DNA of 64,000 nucleotides from Ooceraea biroi (lineage: Eukaryota > Arthropoda > Insecta > Hymenoptera > Formicidae). The stretch covers positions 1,860,833 to 1,924,832 of the forward strand of contig NC_039513.1 in assembly GCF_003672135.1 (NCBI RefSeq). Reading direction: 5' to 3'. The notes beneath the pieces were generated by a model. That model did no database searches. It saw only the letters and a program-made list of their open reading frames with translations, and had not been told where the DNA came from. The number at the start of each line of letters is the position of its first letter. Position 1 is the stretch's first letter. The position numbers and the translations under genes were made by a program. Below, one piece after another: positions 23,209-35,517 of the stretch.

Positions 23209-24280
23209 ATATAGAGAGAAACGGAGAGATAGAACTATCTAAAATTAGAGGTAAAATTAGTAGAAATGTAAAATTAGAGAGAAATATACCGATAAAGATA
23301 GAGATATGCACGCACACACTAAGTGTTCTAAAATAAATAACTTTTTCTAGATTGCACGTTTTTAAAAATATTTATTCTATAAATTAAAAAAATATATTTT
23401 ATTTACATCTTTATTATATTATTATATTGTTATTAAATTTTGTTAAACATCTTAAAATATAAGTAAGAAAAAGTTGTTTCGTATTAATTACGCTTTTTAT
23501 TAAATATTAATTGTTAAATAGTAATTCTTCTAAAATAAATAATTAATTTTTTGAGGATTGCATGTTTTTACAAATATTTATATCTTCATATTTTTATTCA
23601 GTTTTGTACAAAGATATTAAAATATATGTAAAACGAGTTGTTTGGTATTAATTAAGTTTTTGATTAAATATTAAAATAATGGAAGGAATTGTAATATTAG
23701 AAAAAATTAAACAAGATATAATAATAAACATAAGAACTTTAATAAAAAGTTGTTCTGTTTTTAGTACATCTTTCTGAAGTCATTTGACACTTATAATTAA
23801 TTAATTGGAAAATGAGTGTAAAATTGCTACATGTTATACCTGTTTATAATTGTGAAGCATACAAATATTATGAAAAAAGTTACAGATATTTAATTAATTC
23901 TCATTTCCTTATTCTAGTGAATAGAGCTGAAATGTATTTTAGAAATAGAATCAGTTAAATTTTCACTTTCTATTTATAGAAATGTCTTTGTCTTTTTTCT
24001 ATATATGAAGTTACATATAATTAGTGCAGTTCACAACATATTATTGCGCAACTAACATCTGAAGGATTATTTCTTTTTGTTATACAATATATATGAGATG
24101 TTTAATTAAAATATCAAAATATCTATTCGTTATTTATTTATTTAAAAGTCTTTAAAAAAGTCTTTAGTGAAAAGTAGATTGAGTAAAGAAAGTAACATAA
24201 TTATTGTGTTCTTCCAGGCAGTTGTAAATTTGTTCGAAACAAAAATTTCCATTCATTAGTACAAATATTTATATATAATA
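23209..24280. other. AT-rich, no gene seen
   Basis: Two diverged direct copies of TTCTAAAATAAATAAYTTTTT, each with a downstream TTGCAYGTTTTTAMAAATATT, start at about 23326 and 23527. A GCAGTTCACA...TAACATCTGAAG copy at about 24026 is related to two more at 25.77 and 25.95 kb. Confidence 0.5.
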
Positions 24281-25564
24281 TTAGGTTGTTCATTAAGTTC
24301 TGCGGTTTTTTGCCCTAAATTAAAACATAAATCTATTGTACTTACACATTTATTCAATCTAGAATGTATTGTCCATCTTGATCGACCACCTTCTGCTAAC
24401 GTTCTGGAAGGGACATAATGCCGCGTTTGTAGAAGTCGCGCGACTTCTGCGCGAAAAAGTCCTTCAAGTACGTTTGAATATCGTCCACTGAATTAAAGCG
24501 CTGCCCGTCGAGATTGTTTTGAAGTGACCGGAACAGATGGTAATCCGACGGCGCAAGGTCTAGGGAGTACGGTGGGTGCTGCATGACTTCCCAGCCAAAG
24601 CACTTCAACTTCTTCTTGGTCACCAAAGCAGTGTGTGGTTTGGCGTTGTCGTGGTGGAAGACAACGCCCTTCCTGTTCGCCAATTCCGGCCGCTTCTCCG
24701 CCACTGCCTACTTCAATTTTTCTAACTGAGCGCAATGCTTCTCGGCGTAGATGGTCTGACCGCGCGGAAGCAGCTCGACGTATAGGACGCCTCGCCAATC
24801 CCACCACACACTCAGCATCACTTTTTCGGATGTAAATCCGCTTTGGCAACCGATTGTGACGACTCACCCGGACCGCACCATGACCGCTTGCGTCGAATGT
24901 TGTTATATACCACTCATTTTTCATCTCCCGTGACCACCCGTTTGAGAAAGGCCTCCAGCGAGTTCCATTTCAGCAGGGATTCACAGATCATGACGCGGTC
25001 CAAAATGTTCTTTTCGGTGAGCTCGTGAGGGACCCAAACATCTGCTTTTTTCGACATCCCAAGCCGTTTTAATCGCTACGCAACCGTTGTATGGGCAATG
25101 TCGAAGCGCTCCGCGATCTCCCGCGTCGTCAGGTGTCGGTCTGCTTTGATTGCGGCCACGATTTGGTCGTCGTCAGTGGTGGATGAACGACCGGAGCGAG
25201 CAGCATCGGAGACGTTCACATCTCCGGAACGAAAGCGCGCAAACCAACGCTGACAAGTGTCAGCGCTTATGGCCGAGTCCCCGTACACGCCACATATCTC
25301 ACGTTGTGCGTCCGTCGCTTTTACTCCTTTGCGGAAGAAAAATAGCAAAATGTGCCGAAAATGCACCTTTTGATCCTCCATTTTCAATGAATAGCGCGTA
25401 CACACAACACGTCAAAACACAACAAAGACTCTGGCGAAATGTCAAGCGTTGTCTAACCTGTCACGGAGTATGCGGCAATCCGCGGTTCAGGCGATGCATG
25501 CTATTTTTTTCAATGGACAAACGCTATCTATCAAGAAAACCGCAGAACTTAATGAACAACCTAA
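24281..25564 (-). mobile_element. mariner element, 1284 bp, with degenerate transposase
   Basis: Inverted ends TTAGGTTGTTCATTAAGTTC and GAACTTAATGAACAACCTAA are flanked by TA. The minus-strand transposase is in pieces: a helix-turn-helix part (25405-25076, starting around MEDQKVHFRHILLFFFRKG and including TCQRWFARFRSGD), and a C-terminal part (24704-24396) with HHDNAKPHTA and YSLDLAPSDYHLFRSL. The latter retains the second and third catalytic Asp (D34D). The GDE region falls in a frameshifted gap (about 24.7-25.07 kb). A different mariner group from the 16-kb copy. Confidence 0.85.
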
Positions 25565-26388
25565 TATAAAGTTTACCTCTTTTTCACTCTCTCTCTTTTC
25601 TCTACATTATTATATATCTTGCATAAAATTTTACAAATGACAACTTTTCGAAAGTTTATATGTTTAAAATTGTTACAGACAAAAATTTTATATGTCCTTC
25701 ATCTGTTATCAATGCACAGTATGTAACTTTGCCTCATAATTTTCTTATTAATGATTTGCATAATACCTATAGCAGTTCACGCAATGGCGCGACTTATATC
25801 TGAAGAACGGGATTATTTTCTTTAATAAGTAAGTTGTGCAGTTGATAAATATTTTAATTTGCTAAATAATCAAACTTATCTGTGCAAATCTTCAGATATA
25901 ATCAATGCTTATTATGCAAATACTTCTGATAATAATTTCAATATAGTATGAATAGCAGTTCACGCTTTATGCGTGACTAATGTCTGAAAGATACTTAGAA
26001 TTTGTTTAATAATGTAATTCAAAAAAGTTTTAATAAGTTAATAAAACAATGTTGGAAATTATAATAACAATTTTAACAACATTTTCAAACATTATCAATG
26101 CTTACTATATAGTTCCCTTTCTTTTACGCGTGTGTGCGTGTGTATATACACACACACATGCTTATAAAGATATTTCTATGTTTGCTTGTATCTGTAGAAT
26201 GTTTATAAAATTTTGTTTGTCATAAGTATAACGTATGCTATTAATCTTAATATGTATGTATGCTAAGTTAACATATATGTATATATATATTATATACTGA
26301 ATATAACATCACATTGAATATTTACAAATATTTATATTGAATGCAAAATAAGATGCGGACAGACGATATGTTTATCACTTAAAACAGT
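25565..26388. repeat. AT-rich 3' flank of the NOF-like gene with diverged repeats
   Basis: Two copies of an AGCAGTTCACGC...GYGACTTATRTCTGAA unit (about 25770 and 25950), a third at 24026, and a TATA/CA run at about 26120-26160. Possibly subterminal repeats of the transposon. Confidence 0.45.
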
Positions 26389-29300
26389 TTATCTCTCTTT
26401 ACAATCGTCATATTGCACCCATTTAGTATTTTTCCTGTAGCATATTGCAGTATAATGTCCAATATCGTAATTCGAATATCTTGTTTGCTTCACAGGTGAC
26501 ATATAATTAACTATACCAACCAAAGAGTGTTTTTCTTTCATAAAAGAAAACATCACTTCTTTGGGAATGTCATCCAGTTTAACATTTAATGCATCTTCAT
26601 CTGAGTAAATCTCAAATATGATAAAGTATCCTGAAAACAAAACTATAAAAAATATTAGCTTAAATATTATTCCATAATAAAATTACATAAACTGAAAGAT
26701 TATATCAAATTAATAAATTTAATAATTAAGATAATTGATAAATCATTAATACCTGTATGTAAGATTGATGTAGTTTCTAGACCATTGCAGTGTATTTGGC
26801 AGCAGTTTTGTGGTTGTATGGTAATATCCTGTTCTAGTTGCCCAAAATTCTTGGATATTAGAGTTTCCAATTTAATACTTATTACTGGAAGTACTTTCAT
26901 TCTTTCCGCGCAACCACTGGAACATCTTGATATTTCTTGGAATGTTGGATATTTTACAAACAACTTGTTGCATAAAAAAGCAACAGTTACTTGACAATCT
27001 ATTAAAGTACACTTATTTGATTGAATGGTATCTGGAAATATCTGCGTTAAAATTTCAGCTCGTAATCTATAAGACGATTTACGTACACCGTGAGATATCA
27101 TATCACAAATTAATTCGAAAAAAGTAATAGATTTAGTGTTAATTAATTCTTTTATTTGTTCTTTATCTAAATATGCAATAATAAAGAGCTGCAAAATACT
27201 GTCAAAAGTACACGTATTAGTAAAAGAATAGTGTTTCTTACCAAGTGTAACCGCTTTTATACTTACATTTCCACCGTTTTTAATAATTGATACCTTAGCT
27301 ATATTCTTTTCTAATAAGAATTCATTTTCGATGACCTTTCCTTGTAAGTATTTACCTCTGGATTGCTTCTCTGACGTCACAAGACCTTGCCAATCTTCTA
27401 CTTCTCTCGATGCAATTATATTTTGCACGTTATGTGTCTTCTGACAATTTTTGCAAATTCTTTTCTGTCCATATCCTTCTTCTACTGGAATAGAACATGT
27501 ATCAAGTGCGTGCACATTTTTGTAACATATATGCGTACTACTTGGTTGATCTCCATTCTTGCACGCTGGACATTGATCTTCTACATTTGTATCAATAATT
27601 CTATCTGATGTGCTAATTTCCGTGGTACATTTCATTGATTCTGTCATATCTTCTGTAGTTGTTACATCTTTATTTTGAAACTTAATATTTGTTAATTTTA
27701 TACGACCACTTACAAATTTGATATGTTTCGTAACAAATTCATCTGCTCGCATTGGTATCTGTTCTGCTTTCAAAAAGTGGTTTTTAATGATATTAAAATC
27801 ACTCTCTACTGAAGCACTACTAGCAGGAATTCTACCATATCCAAATTTATCTCTGCATACGCATGACCACATAGGTATCAATTTCATATCCTTCATAAGA
27901 CGATCTGCAAATGCTGGCATGAAATGTGCATTTTCCCGATCTCCTTCATCAGTAATTTGTTTTTTCACATTATCATCTATATCCTTTGCCCATTGACTCC
28001 ACTTGTTACGACTTGTATCTTCTTGTTCTTCTTCTTTCTCACTATCTTCATTATCGGATTGATTTTGGCTATCATCCAATGATATCTCCTCAGATGATAA
28101 AGTGATTAAAGTTTTCATCTTTAATTTATATCTTTCGCATATTGTTTTCTCGTTGTCTCTTGTCACGCCTTCTATTTCACTCCTTGCAATAATCAATATA
28201 CCTTTTAATATTTGCTCAACTGTATTAATATTGCAACATAGAATTAACTGTCCTAATAGTGATAAATAAAACATTTTCACACGCAATGGCACATCTTTTA
28301 AATAATTTGCATAGGTTTTTATAAAATGAGCCACATCTATACATATATAACATGCAGGTAGAGTGTCTTTGCAAGCATCAGAATATTCTTCGATAGTAAG
28401 ATATCCCGTGAAACTTCGTACAGCTGCTGTCATTAATGCGCGACTAGCATCACATACAACCTCACGTGGAGAAGGTGCACCAGATCGAATCCATTCCATT
28501 AACCAATACTGGATGGTATTTGTATTGTGACTTTCCGAAAGCATTTGACATACTGGAAACAAGCCACTAGTTTTACAACTTGCAACGCAGTTATACAAAA
28601 AAATATGCTTCGTTTTACTTTTATCAGGTTTTTTAATCTTTTTTATGATGCTTCCAGTTGCATCAATGAATATGCAAGATGTTTCGTCTGCTATATATGT
28701 GCGGTATACATGTAATTGATGGTTAGACCAGTAATGTACAAAAAAAGGATTTAAACCAATATTATGTATCACATTCTTCAGTGATCCTAATTGCATTAGA
28801 TATAATGATTTTAATGGATCTTTGTCGATATAATTTTTTTGAGTAACTTCATGTTTTGCGACTCTTAACACATTAGCACTATACAAATGTGGAGGTTCCA
28901 TATTATCACTTTCCTGTATCAAATTTTCTGCTAATTCGGTTCTGTACTTTGTTGCAGTTATTCCTTGCAATTTTTCAACAACTTCTTGTCTTACCGGATT
29001 CCTTAAATATCTCTTTCCGCAACGTCCTTTACCTTCTACATAAGTACACTTTATCTTTGTAATTAAGTCCTCGGAATTATTAATTACACAGTTAATGACA
29101 GATCCACATTTGCATGTACCATATGCGTATCCAGATTCCCCATCGCTCAATAATTTGTGACGCTTAAAATTAAAACCGCAAGATATTTTTGTGGCTTGCC
29201 ATATCTTTTCACTTAAAACATGTTGCCATATTCCAGGTTGTAACACAGCATAATCCCGCGTAGATATAGGTCTGCCTTTTTCCGCTCTTCGATATTTCTT

Positions 29301-29739
29301 GCGAATAATCATAGAAATATAGTCTGTCTTCGGCATAGTTATAATAAACCTTGATACACCATCTGTACTGCTTACACGTATGTTTGATTCACTAAGAGTT
29401 GAATCAGACATTGTTGTAGAGTTTGATTTATCTACATTTTGTACGCCACTGTCATGAAACTGTTCTCTGTCATCTTCGTGAGTATCACTTTCATAATGCG
29501 CAGAAGTATGACGACGATCACATAATTTATCTCTTATGCCAAATTTATTGCACGATACATACGTATACAACGCATTAGATGTCATTATATTATTTACTTC
29601 CACGCTGATTTTCTTCCATATTGAATCAGTCTTTGATATTACTTTAAAATCTTCTTTTATAATATCTTCTTTATATTTTATTAAAGTTTCCGTTAAAAGA
29701 CGTTTGTCTATTTTTTTTTGGCCTTCCTACTTGTGGCAT
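26389..29739 (-). CDS. NOF-like (MULE superfamily) transposase with C-terminal C19-like peptidase
   Basis: Exon 1 29603-26753 reads open and splices (donor GTATTA, acceptor TTTTCAG) to exon 2 26630-26389, giving 1030 codons. Catalytic DDE candidates: FIDATGS (about 28.66 kb), VVCDASRALM (about 28.45 kb), and Glu in SSASVESDFNIIKNHF (about 27.8 kb). Upstream is a Cys-rich zinc-like segment (CKCG...CTYVEGKGRCG). An acidic linker (EDSEKEEEQED) precedes CPAC...CKNC zinc motifs. The tail is USP-like: NTCTFDSILQLF (Cys box), CSSGC and CQIHC, then GHYTAICYR...KWVQYDD (His box, exon 2). Translation from an ATG at 29739 starts MPQVGRPKK (AT-hook-like) but needs a one-base change in an A9 run at 29711-29719 to join. 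Without it no ATG precedes residue 7 (29585). Otherwise remarkably intact. Confidence 0.75.
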
Positions 29740-30210
29740 TTTGAAATATTGTACGTTACTAATAATTAATAAAGTACTATTTAAACGCGCCTACACGAAC
29801 ACGTCTACACGCCTACACAGTCCTTATATCGCTGAATTCGCGAAACAACTAGTGAACGAATTAATAACAAGTATCACGTACTGAAATGATCCGTTTACTG
29901 ACGCGTCTGCGAAGCAACTGACGAAAGAAAGAACTTTTCGCTCGAATGTTCGCTCAAAAGAAAATCTATAAGATAATCTTTAACTAGATCGCGAAATTAT
30001 TCATTACAATATAAAGCCACACCGTCACTTTATAGTCTTACCGCCGACGGTCTAACAAACATCGCGGTGTCTTTTGTATCTCGCCGCTCCTGCTTCGCAT
30101 CGTGCGTGCACTTGGCGCGAGACCGTATCTCTTGATAAAAACTGTCATAAAAGTCTCTTCAATCATTATCAATCAAATCTGTCTACCAAAAATATTATTA
30201 CATCTATATA
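29740..30210 (-). promoter_or_regulatory. 5' region of the NOF-like gene with repeat-family terminus
   Basis: At 30105-30138, reverse strand, is a TCAAGAGATACGGTCTCGCG start followed by CCAAGTGCACGC. This matches the beginning of the short repeats at 17948, 18742 and 38298. It is probably the transposon's end and promoter side; no other gene is seen. Confidence 0.45.
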
Positions 30211-30746
30211 CAGGGTGTATAAAAAGACCCCTAATTATTTCGAAAAATATGCATTCTTTATAAAATATTTTTATAGCTTATCTCGAGAGCTTTTCAAAAC
30301 ACTAGAATAAAGTATTTTTCCTTTAAGTACTTTTCTAATTAAAAGGTTTAAAAGTTCTAGTATTTTAACATAAAATAAAAAATATCTTGTAAAACATTCA
30401 GTTTTAGATAATCTTACCTTAAGATTTTTATGCAAAGAATAATGAGACCAATCTATTGGTATAAAGAAAACACATAGTTGCTTCAAAACAAATATGCAGC
30501 TGCATGTTTCAAATTACATATTTTTTTTATAGAAGCAACTATGTATTTTCATTACACCAATTGATTCGTCTCATTCTGTGCATAAAAGCCTTGAGGTAAG
30601 ATTATCTACAATTGAATGTTTTACAAGATATTTTGTATTTTATATCAAAACTAGCATCACAGGCGCACGCTACGCGCGTGCTATTTTATTTTTCAATATT
30701 AATAATGTTTTCGAATAATAATATTCATCTATTATTTATTATATTA

Positions 30747-32005
30747 GGGGTGTGATTTAGTTTTAAGGGTTTTTTTTGCTCAAAAACGCATGTATTTAAA
30801 TATGATAATGAATGAATACCTTAATCAAAATATTTTCCTTCGTTTTCTATAACTTTTTCCCATCTTTCTGGCAAAAGATGGATTTCACGACGATAAAATG
30901 ACTCTTCTTTTGAGATGATCCATTCGTCGACGAATTTTCGCACTTCTTCGAAATTATGAAAGTGTGTATCCTCTAAAGCGTGTTGCATTGACCGGAACAA
31001 ATAATAATCGCATGGAGCAATGTCCGGAGAATACGCGGGGTGCGGTAAGACTTCCCATTCAAGCTCTAATAGTGCTTGTTTCACTGATAACGCAACGTGA
31101 GGTCGAGCGTTGTCATGAAGAAGAATCACTTTCCGTTGTTTACTCGCAATTGGTGGTCGTTTTTGGTCCAATGCTTGCTTCAACTTGTACAATTGGTGTC
31201 GATAACGATCAGCCGTTACAGTCTCATGCGGATTTAACAGCTCATAGTACACTATCCCACGAAATACAGAGCATTACTTTTGAACCGTGAATATTGCGTC
31301 TTGGAGTGGATGTTGATGGTTGGCCTGGATCCACCCATGATTTTCTGCGTTTGGGATTATCAAAATAGATCCACTTTTCATCCCCAGTAACAATCCGAGA
31401 CAAAAGACTCTTCTTTTTTTGCCTGGCGAACAACGAAATGCAAATGTTCAACCGGTTCGCAATGGCACTTTCCGATAATTGATGTGGAACCCATTTCCCT
31501 TCTTTCTGAATTTTTTCCATTTCATGTAAATGTTTGGTAACTGTTGTACGATCAACATTTAATGCTCTGGCAAGTTCTGAAGTGGATTGTGTTGGATTTT
31601 CGTGTAATAATGCTTGCAAATCTGCATTTTCAAGCTTTCTTGGTTGTCCCGAGCGTTCTTTGTCCTTCACATCAGTATCACCACTTTTAAAGCGTCTAAA
31701 CCAGTATTCACACGTCTTATTGATGGGGCAGAATCACCATAAGTTTCCACAAGAATTCTATAACCCTCAGCCGCAGTTTTCTTTTGATTAAAAAACAAAA
31801 GCAACGCATGTGGAAAATGCTCTTTCGGAAGTTCCATTTTTACGATGATATAAACACGACTGTTATTGCATCTATTGCTATAATGCTACTAAATGTCATG
31901 GATAATGTCAAGACTGTAAGAAACAACAGTTATCGGAAACAGCTATTGGAACAAACTGACACTACAGCCATCTGTTGCAAAACCCTCAAAACTAAATCAC
32001 ACTCC
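30747..32005 (-). mobile_element. mariner element, 1259 bp
   Basis: Termini GGGGTGTGATTTAGTTTTAA and the near complement ending AAATCACACTCC are flanked by TA (30745-30746, 32006-32007). Confidence 0.85.
30821..31835 (-). pseudogene. mariner transposase, frameshifted
   Basis: Minus strand. An N-terminal helix-turn-helix portion (about 31835-31660, broken) is followed by 31670-31242 (STSELARALNVDRTTVTKHL, then VTGDEKWIYFDNPKRRKSW with the first Asp). After a frame change near 31250, 31252-30821 carries LLHDNARPHVA and YSPDIAPCDYYLF, completing D,D34D. One clear frameshift in the core plus others near the start make it non-functional. Distinct from the other two mariners here. Confidence 0.85.
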
Positions 32006-32027
32006 TAATATAATAAATAACACAAAA

Positions 32028-32304
32028 CCTATTCTAAAAAAGGCGTTAAAGGTGTTATTTATTTCATCATGTTTCATCAATTCAAATTTGACAGAATTGA
32101 TAGCTGCCGTTTTCACGTTCCTAAGAAATAATAAATTAATATAACCGCACTGACAGCCACTATGACATTCTAACATTCGTAACACGAAGTTCAAGTCACA
32201 CGAAGTTCGAGCCAAGCGAGAGAACCAATCAGCGTCGCGGAAAAGAGGCCTCAATATTCGATAAAAAAGAACTTCACGAAGTAACACGCCTTTTTTAGAA
32301 TAGG
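32028..32304. mobile_element. MITE, 277 bp
   Basis: Terminal inverted repeats CCTATTCTAAAAAAGGCGT and ACGCCTTTTTTAGAATAGG; the interior is non-coding. Confidence 0.8.
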
Positions 32305-32384
32305 ATATTAGAACTTTTAAACCTTCTAATTCGAAAAGTTCTTAAGGAACAATTACTTAATTATAATGCATTGCAAAGCTCTCG

Positions 32385-33931
32385 AGCAACATTAAGATGC
32401 AAATTTCGGCGAAACTACGAGCACTTAATTTGGCGTCTGGAAATATCGACACTGCTTCGGACACAGAGCATTTTGAGACCAAAACCATTGAAGCACCAAA
32501 TTTCATAAAAGTACATTACTCTTGTACGTAGAGAGGCGCGAGCAACATTAAGATGCAAATTTCGGTGAAACGGTACGAGCACTTAATTCGGCGTCTGGAA
32601 ATATCGACACTGCTTCGAACACACAGCATTTTGAGACCATAACTATCGAAGCACCTAATTTTTTAATAGCACTTTACTCTTGTACGTAGAGAGGCGCGAG
32701 CAACGTTAAGATGCAAATTTCGGCGAAACGGTACGAGCACTTAATTCGGCGTCTGGAAATATCGACACTGCTTCGAACACACAGCATTTTGAGAACATAA
32801 CTATCGAAGCACCTAATTTTTTAATAGCACTTTACTCTTGTACGTAGAGAGGCGCGAGCAACGTTAAGATGCAAATTTCGGCGAAACGGTACGAGCACTT
32901 AATTCGGCGTCTGGAAATATCGACAATGTTTCGAACACAGAGCATTTTGAGACCAAAACCATTGAAGCACCTAATTTTTTAATAGCACTTTACTCTTGTA
33001 CGTAGAAAGGCGCGAGCAACGTTAAGATGCAAATTTCGATGAAACGGTACGAGCACTTAATTCGGCATCTGGAAATATCGACAATGTTTCGAACACAGAG
33101 CATTTTGAGACCAAAACCATTGAAGCACCTAACTTTTTAATGGCACTTTACTCTTGTATGGCGTCAGGTTCGCACGACGTTTAAGTCCGAAATTCTGCCA
33201 AACGAAACGAGCACCTAATTCCGCAGTTAGATGTCTTAAAATAACGTTAAAAAAGAAATATTTCGGCACCATTAATTGTTGAGCACGTTATTTTTTTTTT
33301 GTGTGTACTTTGAGTGCATGACCTGCACAAACATAAAGTAAAATTGAAAAATGAGATGCTGAAATGTTTTAGTATTGAAATACTCTTATTAATATTACAT
33401 TAATACATATAAGCGGTGAATATGTGTGAAACTCGTTTTCTTTGGCAGACTTTCGGACTTAACCGTCGCGCGAACCTGACGCCGTACAAGAGTAAAGTCC
33501 CATTATAAAATTAAGTGCTCGACAATTAATGGTGCCGAAATATTTCTTTATTAACGTTATTTTAAGATATCTAACTGCGGAATTAGGTGTTCGTTTCGTA
33601 TGGAAGAATTTCGACCTTAAACGTCGGGCGGACTTGCCGTACAAGAGTAAAGTCCTATTAAAAAATTTTGTGTGGATATATCTTAATGGATTCTTAGAGC
33701 ACCTAATTAGCACCTAATTATTGCACAATAGATTTTTTTTAATTATATTTTTTCATATGTGGGGGGGGGGCTAACTTAATGTTAAGGCAGCCCCCCCCAA
33801 TTCAAATTTAATTTTCTGCTAAACGATTTGAGCACCTAATTTCGGACCTTAGCACCTAATTAGCCCTTAATTTTTATGTTGGTCAGGTCAAATTTGGCGC
33901 TGGTGGGGGGGCTAACTTAATGGGGGTGGTT
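32385..33931 (-). repeat. right arm of the giant inverted repeat
   Basis: Reverse complement of the left arm with one more of the 165-bp sub-repeats resolved (four clear copies between 32400 and 33130), then the 180-bp type, then the poly-G run and CTAACTTAATGGGGG. Confidence 0.85.
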
Positions 33932-35517
33932 GTCTGGTGTATTTACCAATCATTTGACTTTGTCATTGCGATAGTGATTTCTTGAGATTCACAAAGACCT
34001 CAATTTAAAATTAACGTATGTAAGTTGTTGACGATTTGAGTATGTTTTGTTCTTGTATTGTATTCATAACAGAATTTTTGTTTTTGTAATTATTTGTAGA
34101 TTGTGTTACTTGAGAAGGACCAGAATCCTGGTTGAAACGTTGTAAGGGTTTTAATTAAATTATTGCCAATATATGGTCGAATAAATAGAACTATTTGTTT
34201 TATTATTTTGTAATTTATAGTATTTTTATCTTATACTTAATAATTACACAGAATCAAAGTAACTGATTTCAATCAATAGCAGAGTATTTAATATGTACTA
34301 ACGAGGACATAATTATCACATTGCCCGTTTTTGTCGACTTAATTGATGACTCTAATATTCCGATGTAATTTAATGTAGCCAGTGTTATGATTAATATTGC
34401 ATTTGTACTTTGTATCGAGAAAAACAAGATTTCCTGATATTCGAAATACTTCAATGACGTTTGATAGCTGGTACAATAAACATTTTATCGCTCCATGTCG
34501 TCCCGCTACCCTCATGCTAAAATTATAATTGTATATCGAAGAAAAAAGCGTTAACGCGATATCTAGGTATCATTATGATTACGATTGCATCACGGTTGTA
34601 TTTATTTCGCATTTATTTATGGCGGTAGAAACGTAGAGATCACAGAAGTTGATCGAACGAAATGAAAAAGAACGATCGACATCGTCGCTATCGTTCACTA
34701 GGTACTTAATTGAATGCTCACCTGCGGATTCTTTCTCTGAATCCACTTCTCGGTTTCACGGCAACACGAATCGTATTTTCCGGATTCGATTGAACGAGGC
34801 ACGAGGACGAATCTTTATCGGACACTTATTGTTCGCTGTAAAGTGAAAGTAGTGAATTATATTGATTAATAGATCCACTTTTACGTTTGCAAGGACAAAC
34901 ATAGCTCTTGATTTTACTCTAAGTTTACGATAAGTTAATCGAGACGACGTGTCGTCGCCACACGACGACGCCGAATTTTGACGACTATGATCGACAAATT
35001 GAGTTTCCGGCGAATGTGACGACGAACAAGTAAGCGCGTAAAAGAAAGGAGAGAAAAAGTGTTGCATGTCGCTTCTCCATCAAACTCTCTGGGCGTCATT
35101 GTACATTGTCATTAATATTAGCATTATATTCCGTCACTATACTCGGCTAGCCGATATTTTTTATGTATGTTATGAAACGTCGTTAGGCCAATTCAATTTG
35201 TAAAAGAATAGTATTTATATTAGCAATAAACATTGACGAAAATTCAACTCCATGAATGGCTATCACATTTCATCGCAAATTCTATGTATGGTTTATCTGT
35301 ATGGATCTTTTCCACTCAGCGATAACTTATAATCGATCTTTCTTTAACAGAAATCTAATTAGATGTGTATATTTCTTCTAGAATATCTTCTTTCAAAAAC
35401 ATTGTAAGAGTTTCTTAAATTAAAGTTCAAAGTCACATTCTGATAACATTTAAAAATAAAAATTATGATTTAATCTTATCTATAATACATATCTCTTTGA
35501 ATCGCCAGTAACTTCAT
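33932..35517. other. AT-rich sequence, no gene seen
   Basis: No convincing protein or RNA gene. 34090-34150 (GAAGGACCAGAATCCTGG then TTGAAACGTT) resembles 3' ends of Penelope-like or similar retroelements, weakly. Confidence 0.4.

Larger units (their letters stand above)
30211..32395. mobile_element. foldback element interrupted by a mariner and a MITE
   Basis: About 30275-30370 (CTCGAGAGCTTTTCAAAAC ... AAAAGGTTTAAAAGTTCTA) pairs in reverse complement with 32308-32395. The left end CAGGGTGTATAAAAAGACC resembles a Tc1-type terminus. The right end is cut by the arm of the giant inverted repeat. 30400-30660 holds further inverted copies of ATGCAAAGAATRATGAGAC-type sequence. Confidence 0.5.
19138..33931. 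mobile_element. FB-NOF-like giant inverted-repeat element, 14.8 kb
   Basis: Left arm about 19138-20690 and right arm about 32385-33931 are reverse complements, from CCCCATTAAGTTAGCCCCCC outside. Each arm is built of internal sub-repeats: about 180-bp units with CACCATTAATTGTCGAGCAC and about 165-bp units with TACAAGAGTAAAGTGCTATT, the word TTAGGTGCT recurring. Long arms with internal tandem repeats around a NOF-type transposase are the known layout of Drosophila FB-NOF. Inside, on the minus strand, lie the NOF-like gene (26.4-29.7 kb) and a small gene (21.0-22.4 kb). Later insertions are MITEs at 22791 and 32028, mariners at 24281 and 30747 and a foldback at 30211. No clear target-site duplication was seen. 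Confidence 0.7.

Noticed and set aside
24493..24924. Second long frame overlapping the mariner at 24.3-25.6 kb
   Set aside because: Overlaps the recognisable transposase in another frame; Arg/Ala-rich shadow apart from the frameshifted middle.
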